Shown: positions 23,725 to 35,900 of the stretch, piece by piece
How positions within the stretch are numbered: position 1 is the stretch's first letter
Layout of the letters: each line of letters begins with the position of its first letter
Assembly (NCBI RefSeq): GCF_028372415.1
Contig: NC_092875.1
Coordinates: 52,832,271-52,896,270, forward strand
Direction of reading: 5' to 3'
DNA: 64,000 bases
Origin: Notamacropus eugenii
Lineage: Eukaryota > Chordata > Mammalia > Diprotodontia > Macropodidae
The notes under the pieces: generated by a model
Told to the model about the DNA's origin: nothing
The model's input: only the letters and a program-made list of their open reading frames with translations
Database searches by the model: none
Made by a program: the position numbers and the translations under genes

Positions 23725-26700
23725 TGAGGGGGGTGGAGCCAAGATGATGGAAAAGAGGCAGGGACTCAACTTAGCTCTCCCAAATTTCCCTATGAATAAC
23801 TTTAAATATTGCCACAAAACAAATTCTCAAGCAGCATAATCCACAAAAGACAGAGTGAAACAATTTTCCTTCCCAAGTTCACTTAGAAGATCAGCAGGAA
23901 AGGTCTATTACATCAGGGTGAGAGTGGAGCATAGTCCAGTGCAGGTTGTGCTATCATAGACCAGACACCAACAAACCAGGAGCAGGCTTTGGGATTGACT
24001 GAACTAGTAGTGGCAGCAGTTGCTTCTGGAGCTCTCAGAAGATTATGTGGAAGTCGGGGCAGGACTGATGCAATCTTCATACTCAGATTTGGGTCACAGT
24101 TGTGGGTGTCAGTAAGAGGGTGAGGAAGAGCACCAGCATACAAGAGCTTGCAACCATAGGGCAGCAGGGAACCTGGCTATGGTTTCAGAGTACATGCCAG
24201 GAAATAATGTAAACACAAGTCTCCTTAGATCATACCATCTTAGAAGAACTGAAAACTTATAGGTCTCTAGAATTATCTCTGAAAACAACTGTACAAAAAA
24301 CCTAAAGCTTGGGATGGTGTGCTCTTCACCCTAGAAGCAGAGCCCTTATTTAGCACAGAGTGAAAAGTCAAGAAATAGATTGGAAAGTGAACAAACAACA
24401 GATAAAAATTCTGACTATACAAAGGTACTATGGTGACAAGGACGATTAAAACAAATACACAGAAGAAGACAATTAAGTCAGAACTGCTGCATTCAAAGCC
24501 TCACAGAAAAATCTGAACTGGTCACAGTCCATTGAAGAATTCAAAGGGGATTTTAAAAATCAAGTAATTGAGGTAGAAGAAAAGTTGGGAAGAGAAATGA
24601 GTGGTGCAAGAAAATTATGAAAAAGTAGTCAATGGCTTGGTAAAGGAGGTACAAAAAATAACACCTTTAGAAATGGAATAGGCTAAAAAGTAAAAGTGAT
24701 ATAAAAATCCAATGAGGAGAAGAATGCATTGAAAAGTAATACTGGCCAAATGGAAAAAGTATAAAAATTCACTGAAGAAAATAATACCTTGAAAGTTAGA
24801 ATTGGGCAAGAGGAAGCTAATGACTCCATAAGGCATCAAGAAACAATAAAGAACTCAAAATAAGAAAAAAACTTGAAGAAAATGTGAGCTATCTTATTGG
24901 AAAAAACAAATGACCTGAAAAACAGACCTTGGAGAGATGACTTAAAAATTATTAAACTAACTGAAAGCAATGATCAGAAAAAGAACCCAGATGTAATCTC
25001 TCAAGAAATTATCCAGGAAAACTTTCCTGATATCCTACACCTAGAGGGCAAAATAGAAACTGAAAGAACCCACTGATGACCACCTGAAAGTGATTCTAAA
25101 ATGAAAACTCCCAGGAATATTATAGACAAATTCCAAAACTCCCAGGTAAAGGAGAAAATTTTGCAAGCAGTCAGAACAAAACAATTGAAATATCATGGGG
25201 CCACAGGCAAAATAACAAAAGATTTAGTAGTTTCTGTATTAAAAGATCAGAAGTCTTGGAATATGATACTCCAGGACGGCAAAAGAGCTAGGAATATAAC
25301 CAAGAATCACCTACCCAGAAAAACTGGGAATAAAATTTTTGGGAAAAAAATGAAAATTCAACAAAATAGAAGATGTTTATGCATTCCTGATGGAAAGACC
25401 AGAGCTGAATAGACTTTTAAATACGTAACTCAAGAGAAGCATAAAAATGGCAAGCAGAAAAGAGAAAACATAAGGAATTCAATAGGTTAAACTGTTTACA
25501 TTCCAACATGGGAAAATGATACTTTCAGCTCCTAAAAATTTTCTCATTATTAGGGCAGTTAGACAGAGTATACATAGACAGACGGCACACCTGCGAGTTG
25601 AATATGATGGGATGGTTATCTAAAAAGTACAATTAAGGGTGAGAAAGAGGAAAGCACTGGGAAAAGGGGAAAGGGAGAGGAAGCATGGGGTAAATTATCT
25701 GACATAAAATAGGCACAAGAAAAATAGGCACAAGGAGGGAAAGAGAAAAGGTGGGGAGAGTAAGTGAACCATCCTCTCATGGAAATTTGATCAAAGAAGG
25801 AATAATATATACATCCAACTGGACATAGAAATCTATCTTACTCTACAGGAAAGCAGGAGAGAAAAAGGGACAAGGAAAGGGGGGGTGTAATAGAAGGGTG
25901 GCAGATTTGGGTAGGTAAAAGACAGAAACAAGATATTTTTGAGGATGGACAGGGTGAAAGGAGAGAGAAAATAGAATAAATGGAAGGATCGGAGGGGGGG
26001 AAATGCACAGTAATCATAAATATGAAAACAAATTGACTGTTAATTTCTCTGATAAAGATGTAATTTCTCAAATATATAGAAAAATGAGTCAAAGTTATAA
26101 AAATAAGAGCCATTTCTCAATTAATTGATGGTCAGAGGACATGAACAGGCAGTGTTCAGACAAAGCAATCAAAGTATCTAAAATGAAATGAAAAATCTTG
26201 CTGTAAATTGCTATTGATTAAAGAAATACAAATTAAAACAATTCTGAACTACCTCTTGTCAAATTGACTAATATGACAGAAAAGGAAAATGACAGATATT
26301 GGAGGGGATGTTGGAAAATTCACATACTAATGTACTGTTGGTGAAATTGTATACTCACTCAACCATTCTGGAGAGCACAAAGGTCTATAAAGTCATGCAT
26401 GCTCCCTGATCAAGCAATACCACTAATATCCCAAGGACATTAAAAACCAAAACGGAAGTGTAGAAAAATATTTATAACAGCTGTTTTGGTGGGGACAAAG
26501 AATTGGAAATTGAGGGGATTTTCATCACTTGGATAATGTGTTGCTGTTTATGATTGTGATGTGCACTATTGTGCAATAAGAAAAGATAGGCAAGATGCTC
26601 TCAGAAAAACCTACAAAGACTTAAAAGAACTTACATAAAGTGAAATGAGCAGAACCAGGAGAACATTGTATACAGTCACAGCAATATTGTGTGATGATCA

Positions 26701-27045
26701 GCTATGAATAACTTGGCTATTCCCAGCAATACCATAATCCAAGACAATTCTAAGGGTCTAATGATGAAAAATGCTATCCATCCACAGAGAAAGAGCTGAT
26801 GGAATCTGAACACAGATCAAAGCATATTTTTCCTTTATTTTTTGGTCTGTGTTTCCTTTCACAACATGACTAACATTTAAATGTGTTTTGTATGGCTGCC
26901 CATGTATAACCTATATCAAATTGCTTGCCTTCTCAACGAAAGGGGTGGAGAGGGAAGGAAAGAATTTGGAACTCAAAATTTTTAAAAAGCAATGTTAAAA
27001 GTTGTTTTTACATGTAAATCAAAAAACAAAAAACAAAAAAATTAA
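23725..27045 (+). mobile_element. L1 LINE, plus strand, internally deleted (ORF1 plus 3' end)
   Basis: The 5' end GGGGGGTGGAGCCAAGATGATGG (about 23726) matches the L1 5'UTR start type. ORF1 follows (about 24540-25420; frame 25101-25412 holds FQNSQVKEKILQAVRTKQ), then the inter-ORF region. At about 26040 it jumps to the ORF2 C-terminal/3' region, and it ends in an A-rich tail (27015-27045). ORF2 endonuclease and RT are absent. ORF1 frames are broken. At about 3.3 kb it resembles a half-L1 but keeps the ORF2 C-terminal end. Confidence 0.8.
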
Positions 27046-27249
27046 ATCATCAGATCCATGATAAGACATTTAGTTAAGACTTTTCTGATCACATCTGAAA
27101 GTCTGAGAAGGTAAATGTGAGTAGAGTTAGGAAATGAGTACAAGATACATAATGCCATTTTTCTAAAGTACTTAGTTCTTAAATATCATCAACTCTATAT
27201 GTCTCAAAAGAACTAATTTTCTTTCCCCCAAAATTTCCTACCTTTTCTA

Positions 27250-27459
27250 TTACTATAAAGAGCAGCACCATCCTCCCAGTCCCCCAGGTTCATAAACTAG
27301 GAGTATTCTAGACTCCTATCTTTCCCACCCCATATCCAATCTGTTGCCAAGGTCTGTCAAGTTTACCTTTATAGCATCTCTCAAATATGCCCCCTTCCCT
27401 CTGACACTGTCACCACTATGGAGCAACTCTGTCACCTCATACCTGGACAAGGAAGTGAA
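27250..27459 (+). repeat. L2/CR1-like LINE fragment
   Basis: CCATATCCAATCTGTTGCCAAGG with CTCTGACACTGTCACCACTA matches the series at 46590-46700 and 57860-57960, a recurring old LINE segment. Short and without an open frame. Confidence 0.5.
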
Positions 27460-30400
27460 AAATGATACACTTTGATCTGCACTCACACTCCATCAGTTCT
27501 TTCTCTGGAAATGGATGACATTTTTCACGAGTCTTTTGGAATTGTCTTAGGTCATTGTATTGCTGAAAATAACTAAGTCATTCATAGTTGATCATCATAC
27601 AGTATTTCTGTTATTACGTACACTGTTCTCCTGATTCTGCTAACTTCACTTTACATCAGTTTGTGTCTTTTCAGGTTTTTCTGACAACGTCCTACTCATC
27701 ATGTATTATAGCAAAATAATATTCCATTACAATCATATACCACAGTTTGTTCAACAATTCCCCAATCGATAGGCATCCTCTCAATTTCCAATTCTTTGCC
27801 ACCACAAAAAGAGCTATTAGAAATATTTTATACATGTGGATCTTTTTCGCCTTTTGTTTTTTTTTTATCTTTTTGGGGTACAGACCTCATAGTGGTATTG
27901 TTTTATCAAAGGGCATGCATGGTTTTATAGCCTTTTGGGCATAGTTCCAAATTGATCTCCAGAATGGCTGGATCAGTTCACAACTCCACCAACAGTGCAT
28001 TAGTGTTCCAATTTTCTCACATCCCCTCCAACATTTATAATTTTCCTCTTTTGTCCAGTTAGTCAATCTGTAAGAAATGAGGAGGTAGCTTGTACTTGGT
28101 TTAATCGCATTCCTATGATTAAAAATGATTAGAGCATTTTTTTATATGACTATAGATAGCTTTGATTTCTTGATCTGGGAGGTGCCTGTTCTTATCCTTT
28201 GACCATTTATTAATTGGGGAATGACTTGTATTCTTATGAATTTGACTCAATTCACTATATATTTCAGAAACGGTGTTGGTTGTATTTGTTTTGTTCATGC
28301 AAAAACTCTTTAATGTAATCAAAATTATCCATTTTAAATCTCATAATACTCTCTATCTTTCAGTTGCTCATACATTGCTCCCTTATCCCTAGATCTGACA
28401 GGCAAACTATTCCATGCCCTTCTGATTTCTTTATGATGTCACCCTTTATGTCTAAATTATGTCCCCATTTTAACATTATTTTGATATACAGATTAAGATG
28501 TTGGTCTGTACCTAGTTCTTGTCATACCATTTTTCAGTTTTCCCAGGAGTTTTGTCAAATAATGAATCCTTGTTCTGAAAGCTTGGTTCTTTGAGTTTAT
28601 CAAACTCTATATTACTATGATTGCTTGCTACGGTCTTGTGTACCTAATCTATTCTACTTATCTGCCACTCTATTCCTTAGCCACTACCAGATTGTTTTGA
28701 TGGTTACTACTTTATAATGCTGTTTGAGATATAGTATGGCTAGGCTACCTTCCTTTGCATTTTTTCCCATTTTAATATTCTTGACTTTTTATTCCTCCAG
28801 ATGAATTTTGTTATTATTTTTTCTAGCTCTGTGAAAAAATTTTTGGTTGTTTGATTAGTATGGCCCTGAACATGTAAATTAATTCAGGTAGAATTGTCAT
28901 TTTTGTTACCTTGGCTCAGTCTACTCATGAGCAATGAATACTTTTCCAGTTATTTAGATCTGATTTGATTTGTGTGAAAAGTGTTTTGTAATCATGTTCA
29001 TATAGTTCTTAGGTTTCTCTTTGCAGGTAGATTCCAATGTGTTTTATATTGTTTATGGGTGTTTTAGATATAATTTCTCTTTCTGAATCTTGCTGCTAGA
29101 TTTTGTTGGTAATATGTAGAAATACTGATGATTTGTGTGGATTTGTTTATTTTATATCTTGCAACTTCACTAGTTATTATTTCAAGCAGATTTTAGTTGA
29201 TTCTCTACAATTCTCTAGGTATACCAACAAATCATCTGCAGAGTCACAATTTTGTTTCCTCTTTGCCTATTCTAATTTCTTCAATTTCTTTTTCTTCTCA
29301 TGGTGATATAGGTAGTATTTCTAATACAATATTGAATAATGGTGGTGATAATGGGCATCTTTGTTTTACTCCTGATCTTATTTCCTCATTACAAGTAATG
29401 CTTGCTGATGTTTTTAACTAGATGCTACTTATCATTTTAAGGAAAACCCCATTTATTGCTTTATTCTCTAGTGGTTTTTTTAAAAATAGGAACAAGTATT
29501 GTTTTTTGGCAAAAGGTTTTCTGCATCTATTGGGATAGTCATATGGGTTTCTTTTTTGCTCTTAGTATCGATATGGTCAATTATGTTGATAGTTTTCCTA
29601 ATATTAAACCAGTCTTGCAATTCCTATTGTAAATCCCACCTTGTCATAATGTATAATCTTTGTGACATATTCCTTTTATCTCATTGCTAGTATTTTATTT
29701 AAATATTTTCCCCTCCACATCCATTATGAAAATTGGTCTCTAGTTTTCTTTCTCTATTTGTGTTCTTCCTGGTTAAGTATCAGCACTTTATTTGTGTTGT
29801 AAAAGTAATTTGGTAAGACACCTTCTATGTCTATTTTTCCAAATAATTTATTTAATATTGGAGTTAATTGTTCTTTAAATGTTTAATAGAATTCACTTGC
29901 AGATCCATTTGGATTTTTTCTTGATGCCCTACTCAATTTCTTTTTCTATGATAGGGTAATTTAAGTATTCTATTTCTTTGTCTGTTAATCTGGGGAATTT
30001 AACATTTTTGTAAATATTCTTTTCACTTAGATTGTAAGGTTTATTGGCATATAATTAAGTAAAATTGTTTCTAATAATTGCTTTAGATTCATATTCATTA
30101 ATGGTGAATTCACCCTTTTCATGTTTGATACTGACAATTTGATTTTTCTTCTTTTCTTGTTTTTTTAATCAAATTAACCAATTGTTTGTGTATCTTATTT
30201 TTAATAAAAACAGCTCCTAATTTTATTTGTTAATTCAATAGATTTCTTGTTCCAATTTTCTTAATCTCTCTTTTGATTTTCAGGATTTCCTATTTAGTAT
30301 TCAATGAGACTTTTTAATTTGTTCTTTTTTTAGGTTTTTTAGTTGCATACCTAATTTATTGATCTATTCTTACTCTGTTTTACTAATGTAAGCATTTAGA

Positions 30401-30990
30401 GATATAAATGTTCCCTTAAGTACTGTTTTGGTTGAATCCCATAAATTTTGGTATGTTGTCTAATTATTGTCATTCTCTTTAATGAAATTATTGATTGTAT
30501 CTATGATTTGTTCTTTGACCTACTGATTTTTTAGGACTAGATTATTTAATTTCTAATGAATCCTTTATTTATCTTTCCAATGCCCTTTATTGAATGTAGC
30601 TGCTGTTGCATCATGATCTCAAAAGGATTCATTTAATTTTCCTGCCTTTTTTGCATTAGATTGGAAGGTTTTTATGCCTTAATACATGGTCTATTTTTGT
30701 GAAGGTATCATGTACCATTGAGAAAAAGATACATTCCATTCTATCACCTTTCAATTTTCTCCAGAGATTTATTTGCCTCCTTAACTTCTTTCTTGTTTAT
30801 TTTTTAGTTTGATTTATTTAGTTTTGACAGGGAAAAGTTGAGATTCCCCTCTAATATAGTTTTGCTGTCTATTTCCTCCTGTAACTCATTTAACTTCTAC
30901 TTTAAAAATGTGGATGTTATATCATTTGGTACATATACATTTAGTACTGATATTACTTCATTGATTATGGTAACTTTTAGAAAGATTCAG
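27460..30990 (-). mobile_element. L1 LINE, 3' end through ORF2
   Basis: The longest colinear L1 in the window: 3' region (27460-28130), ORF2 C-terminus (28130-28900), reverse transcriptase (28900-30300) and onward to about 30990, all on the minus strand and colinear with 1-1090 plus 3598-5280. 5'-truncated before the endonuclease is complete. Many short indels; no long frame survives. Confidence 0.87.
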
Positions 30991-31229
30991 AGCTGGTGGA
31001 AGAAAAAATCAGGTCCCTGAGCAGCCTTCCCAGATGGGCCTTACTCTACTTGAGCTTTTTACTTCCAGAAATGATGACAAAGGAAGTTCCTGAGGGAAGT
31101 AACAGTATCCAGAAAACCATTCCAAGAAGGTTAAGCCTAAAAAAGGAAGAGATAAGGATGCAAGCAGGTTTAGTAATAGAGGATAGAAATTCTGTCAGTT
31201 GACTGACTACAGATATTCCAATGTCATCA

Positions 31230-31440
31230 TTAAAGGCTGGGAACATGATTCAATCCAGTGGAAAGTGACCTGGATACTGGGTTCAGAGGATCTAGGTTCA
31301 ATTACCCCAATGCTACCATTGTGTAATCTTGAGCAAGTCACTTAAGTTCACTGGGTATGTCTTGATTTTTTTCATCCATAGAATGAAAGAATTACATTAG
31401 ATGACCTAGAAGTCCCTTCTAGTTCTTATCTTAGGTCTGA
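31230..31440 (+). mobile_element. CORE-SINE/MIR-type remnant
   Basis: Order of blocks: GGATCTAGGTTCAATTACC (B-box-like), TTGAGCAAGTCACTTAA, CATAGAATGAAAGAATTA, then TAGATGACCTAGAAGTCCCT and TCTAGTTCTTATC tail. Diverged, on the plus strand. Confidence 0.65.
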
Positions 31441-32005
31441 GATTTTTTTTTAAAGCGTACTCTCTCTGTGCTCTGTGCATAATCTTGCAATGAATATACA
31501 CAGAAGCAGAACACAAGGGACAGTGTGATGGGAGCTCTTATGGGCAGGTCTGGTTGAAGTCAATACCCTATTAATTTAGGTTTGATATTGGAATGAAATG
31601 AGGCACTTACAGGTCTTTCTACAACTGACTAAAGGAGGTTTACTTAGCCATACCATAGAAAGGATATTTACCAAACACACTCCAGCAACTAGCTTGGGGA
31701 AACAAGGCTCCCTCTTACTTCCATATGGAAGTAGATTTGGTCATGGTGACTGGCACAGCCTTGAGATATTTCCATCTGGATGGGCCTTTGGATGATCTTG
31801 TATGATCAGGAAGCCATGCAAATAAAGCCAGAGGGCATCAGGAAGCTATATTTATCTAGGCACAGCTTGACCCTTGTCACTCTGAGTTAATCAAATCCTG
31901 TAGATAGCCTTACAACCTCTCAGAAGAAAAAAAACTAGTTTACTTTGTATGGGGTGGGGGTGGGGAGTTTGTTGAGATGTTCCTCCCCCTAAAGGGACAA
32001 AGGAA
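31441..32005. other. Unassigned sequence
   Basis: No gene seen. Low-copy-looking sequence with a possible polyadenylation-type AATAAAG near 31820. An old LTR cannot be excluded, but there is no pair or target duplication to support one. Confidence 0.3.
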
Positions 32006-32009
32006 AGAA

Positions 32010-32110
32010 CAAATTCAATCAACATTTATTAAGCTCCTACTATGTATCAAGGGTGCTGCCAGATTTGTGGAATGAAAAAAAGTGACATTGTCCTTATCCT
32101 CAAAGGACAA
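32010..32110 (-). repeat. L2-type 3' end
   Basis: AACATTTATTAAGCTCCTAC and TATGTATCAAGGG are the reverse complement of the L2-like 3' terminus, followed by the 'TGTCCTTATCCTCAAAGGA' block. Confidence 0.65.
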
Positions 32111-32469
32111 GTGTGAGAGTGGATGTAACTTACCCATTGATAGATAGGGAGGATGAGGCCATGAACAAATAAAAAAGGACTCCAGGGAAATCTGAGGAGC
32201 GAGAGAACTCTTTCTGAAAATTAAACAGCATCTTTAATTAACTATATATTGTTAAAAATCTCACACCCAGCAAGTAACCTGCCATATCAGAGGGAAAACT
32301 CATGTACTATTTCTCAGTGTAACATTGTTGAAAAGAGCCATGGTCTAGAAGTTAAAAAAAGGGTCAAGGGTGCAGAGATTTATTACATGACCTTGGATTT
32401 AGGCCCTACCTTTCCCAGAGACTTGGTTTTCTTTTCTATTGTACAGGAAATAGGATGAGGTAGATGAGA

Positions 32470-32745
32470 TCACGTACATTGATAGTGACTGGTCTCCTAG
32501 CTCTGACATTCTATGTTCTAAGGACCACCCCAGCTCTGACATTCTGTGTCCTCAAGAACCTCCTAGTTTTGATCTTCTGTGTTCTCAGGTCCATTCCTCA
32601 GTTCTCACATTCTGTGTTCTATGGGTCCTCTTGGCTTTGTCATTTTTGTTCTAATTCTCTCCCTAGTTCTAACTTACTGTCTAAGAGTCCTCCCAGTTTC
32701 ATGTTCTCTCTTCTCAGAGTTCTTCCAGCTCTAAAATCTCCAGCA
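32470..32745 (+). repeat. Degenerate 33-bp-type minisatellite of SINE-tail origin
   Basis: Imperfect tandem copies of a unit resembling CTCTGACATTCTGTGTTC followed by TAAGGACC-type sequence, about eight copies with drift in length. The unit matches the 3' tail of CORE-SINE/MIR copies in this window. The same unit forms the more regular array at 44704-45030. Confidence 0.8.
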
Positions 32746-33624
32746 CCTCAAAGATGAGTTATATTTGTAATAGACAGCACCCTGGCCCCTACCACCTGAA
32801 GGCTAAGTTATTTTTTCATCCCTCCCTCAAGGTTCTCTTGTGCCCTTACAAGGGATTTGCAGCGTATCTAGGCTCTCTGCAAATGGCTCTAGCTCCCATC
32901 AGTGATGGTTCCCCCTCAATTCTAGAGAGTGATCCTCTGTTCCATTCACCACTGATAGTAAGATTAGCTTCTATACAGAAATGTTCCTTCAAGGTATTAT
33001 CACAAATATACAAACTTATCCTTCCTAAATGTGAGAAGCATAATCCTTCTTCCATCATTCTCCCTCCTCCATTCCCTTCCCCCCAAACCCCTGCACCACC
33101 TTAATTTCTGAGGAGAAGACAGGATCATATTCACAGCTTGGCTCAGTTACTATAGGGCACAGTCTTAGTTCCAAGTCCAACCCCACCCACTGAGGGACTT
33201 GGATCCCAGGCATCCTGGCTTCACAGAGCCTCCATTCCATGCTGGCTAGATTTACCTCCCTGCCTCCAAGTTTCCATGAGAATCACCTCCCAGACCTGAG
33301 ACTGAGTACAAACAAAATGAAACCGAAACAATACCCCTAATACACACTCATCCTCAGTCCCCACCAGACCTAATTCTCAGGTAAAACAAAGAGAGGAAGG
33401 AAAGGAAAGTCTTTCTCCTCTCACGGATTCAATTCATAGGGTCCACACTGGGCAGAGCTGGTAAGTTACCAAATACACATGAACAGAAAGGAAAGGATTG
33501 GAGAGACCAGGTCTGAACCAGGAAAGCTCTTGTCCCAGGTTTTGTGCCTGAGGAGAAAAATTTATGTACACACTCCCTTAATCCTCCTGCTTTTGAGGGG
33601 GGAGGTGTCAGGGAGAAATCCGTT
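32746..33624. other. Low-repeat sequence without a recognised gene
   Basis: Mostly unique-looking, pyrimidine-rich in places (33040-33110, 33580-33610). Open frames on both strands are short, without motifs, and overlap one another. No gene can be supported. Confidence 0.35.
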
Positions 33625-34097
33625 GGTATACATTTATTAAGTGCCACTATGTACTAGGCATTGTGCTAATCACTGAGGATAAAAAAGAAAGGTAAAAAGA
33701 ATAGTCCCTGCTCTGAGGAGCTCACAATTTATTGGAGAAGACAAAATGCAAATAGCTGTGTTCAAATAAGTTACATACAGGATGAATGGGAGACAATCAA
33801 CAGAAGGAAGGCACTACTGTTAGGGGGAATTGGGAAAAGCTTCCTGAAGCTAAAAAAGGGGAGAAAATTGAGTGAGGAAGGGAACCTTTTTCTGAATACT
33901 CTAGGGTGGTTGGTACATGGTATTGCAGCAGCTGGATCTGAGAGGGCTCTAGAATCTTGTGATGGGGAACCTCTAAAACTGTGGCGAGTTGTTAGTGGGT
34001 GGGAGTGCTCCTTGGAAGCCATGAACCTGTCTGTCTTAAGGGAACTGTGGATCAGTGAGAGAGAGTTAACAGTTATTAAGCACTTACTATATACCCA
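33625..34097 (-). repeat. L2-like LINE 3' fragments
   Basis: CATTTATTAAGTGCCACTAT, GGCATTGTGCTAA and AGTCCCTGCTCTGAGGAGCT are the reverse complement of the L2 3' terminal region (33625-33840). A second L2-type 3' end begins at about 34060 (GTTATTAAGCACTTACTATA). It is interrupted at 34097 by the RTE-like fragment and resumes at about 34548 (GACACCGTTCTAAGC). Confidence 0.65.
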
Positions 34098-34541
34098 TAA
34101 AATAGTGAAATGGTATGGATGATGTATTTTGCCAAGCATTCCAACTATGCTTTAGAGAGTGCAACTCCAATGGGTTAGCCATGTTGTTTGAATGCAAGAT
34201 GTATGCTTGTCAAAAAGACCATTTTATGGAGAACTGGCATGGGGAAGGCAATCACATGGTGATCAGAAGAGGTGATACAAGGACACTGTCAAGGTCTCTC
34301 TCAAGGACTTTGGATTAGATTATGCAACATGGGAGACACTGGCACAGGACCACTTAGCATGGCATGCCCATATCAGAAAGGGTGCTGTGCTCTACGAGCA
34401 AAGCAGAATTGAGACAGCACAAAGTAAAGGTAGGATGCACCCCAAATGTCCACACGGATTATCTGTACCCAATCTGTGGTAGAGCATTTGAAACTCATAT
34501 TGGTCTGATCAGCCAGAGTCAGACACATTGAAACTTGACTT
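34098..34541 (+). mobile_element. RTE-like LINE, 3' terminal fragment
   Basis: Plus-strand remnants of the C-terminal end of an ORF2: codons for RLPKR-type and FYGEL-type blocks near 34205-34240, KVSLKDFG-type near 34290-34315, YATWETLAQDH near 34325-34355 and a C2H2-finger-like tail at about 34456-34528 (YPICGRAFETHIGLISQSQT). Frames are shifted between blocks. It is 5'-truncated and inserted into an L2-like copy; TACCCA at both ends (34092-34097 and 34542-34547) is a short candidate target duplication. It is likely the same family as the fragment at 1725-3597. Confidence 0.65.
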
Positions 34542-34547
34542 TACCCA

Positions 34548-34630
34548 GACACCGTTCTAAGCTTCCGGTATATAAAGAAAGATAAAAAAAGAAGCCCAGA
34601 GCTCAAGGAACTACCATTCTATAATGGATT
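34548..34630 (-). repeat. L2-like LINE 3' fragment, continuation
   Basis: GACACCGTTCTAAGC, AGCTCAAGGAACTACCATTC and TATAATGG follow the L2 3' order expected after the interruption at 34097. Confidence 0.55.
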
Positions 34631-35039
34631 TACAAGAAATCTGTAGTGTAAATGGGAGGTAACTCAGAGGGAAGGGATGGAGGGAAAGGGAAAGGGAAGA
34701 AGAGGGGTGGGACAGGAGGCCAGTGTAGCTGGATCAGAGTATATGGAGAGGGAAGGTGTGTGGGTTGTAGGAAGTGTAAAGTGTTCCACTGCTGGATAGG
34801 TAGGAAGGGGCCATGTGTCCTTGTGTTCAGTGTCTGGAGGGGTTGCTGTCATGAGCCTGGGAGCACCAGCGGTGTCTGAAGGAAGAAGGTAACCTTATTT
34901 CTTGAATGGGGCTGAGTGCCCCAGCGTGAGGCAGGGTGGTGATCCTGTGGGGAGGGGATGAGTGGAGGTGAGCTTGCATGAACGAAGGGGTGCCGGGTTG
35001 GAGATTGGCCAAAACCCTGGAAGCCCAGAGGCAGCAATC
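34631..35039. other. Purine/G-rich sequence upstream of the CpG-rich segment
   Basis: 34655-34710 is a G/A-rich tract (GGGAAAGGGAAAGGG-type). The rest is GC-moderate with no gene. It may be part of the upstream regulatory region of the CpG-rich segment. Confidence 0.35.
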
Positions 35040-35900
35040 AGAAAGGTCAGTCTATCCTCCCTTCCAGTATCGGGCTGGAGGAGCGTCTGGGGCCAGGCCA
35101 GAGAGTGAGAAGGTTCAGGGCCTTCTGGTACCTCCTCTGAATCTGCCGGGCTCCACTAATTCCTTTTCCCGCGTCTCTAGCCGTCTTCTCCCTTTCCTTC
35201 CACCTGCTCCCATTCTACACCACCACCACCACCCCTCCCCCCGCCCCTGGAATCACCCTGCGGACACCTCTGGCTTCCCCTAGCCTCTGGCCTCTAACCA
35301 GGGAGCCACCCGCCTCCCTCCAATCTTCCCCCCCCACCCCCAAGAGCCCGCCCCACATCCTTTCGGTCTTCCCATCACCAAGCTCCCTTTGTCCCGCCTG
35401 CTCCACTCCCCAGGCTCGAGCTCCATCTCACTCCGAGCTCGTCTCTACCCTCCACCCTCCACCCTCCAGGGCTCCTGCCGTTCCCCGACAGACCCTTCCC
35501 TAAGGGTAGCCTCCCACTCCTTTGCCTTCCACCCGAGAAGGGCCACAGAACCAAACCGTGCCACTTGAGCCAAGGCGGCTCCAGAGAAGGGGAGAGTCGG
35601 TCCCAGCTGTTCTCCATCTTTCTGCCCTTCAGCAGCAGGTAAGCGCTTCCCCCCGCCCTCCCGCCGGCCCTTATCCTTTGTCCTGCCAGATCACTAGCCC
35701 CCACCCCCACCCCCTTCTAAAGAGGTTTCCCCAACTCACATCCACTGGACTGGTGCTCATTGCGCCCAGCCCCTTTGCCCAGGGTCCAGCCCGCCCACCT
35801 GCCCACCCAGGGGGCTCCTATAGGACTGTCCTGCCGGGGGCACTCTCTGTCCCTCGTGCCAGAGCACACTTCCTGATCGGTTCCTCAAAAAGCATGCATC
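35040..35900 (+). promoter_or_regulatory. CpG-rich segment: candidate promoter/CpG island with possible non-coding first exon
   Basis: This is the most GC- and CpG-rich single-copy-looking part of the window; the surroundings are AT-rich and CpG-poor. Runs such as CCCGCC, CTCGAGCTC, GAGCTCGTC, GCCGGC and CCGGGG recur across about 860 bases, with GC boxes and no clear TATA box. It carries a donor-like CAG|GTAAGC at 35638/35639. The next gene downstream on the same strand is the ceramide synthase, whose first coding exon has only one base before the ATG and so needs an upstream non-coding exon. The link to that gene is inference. The island could serve another, unseen transcript. Confidence 0.5.
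35637..35644 (+). other. Candidate 5' splice donor of a non-coding first exon
   Basis: CAG|GTAAGC is close to the ideal donor consensus and sits inside the CpG-rich segment. If spliced to the acceptor at 51102, the joined mRNA would read GCAG-G-ATG, giving an A at -3 of the start codon. This is compatible with, but does not prove, its being exon 1 of the ceramide synthase gene. The start of the exon cannot be placed from sequence alone. Confidence 0.4.
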
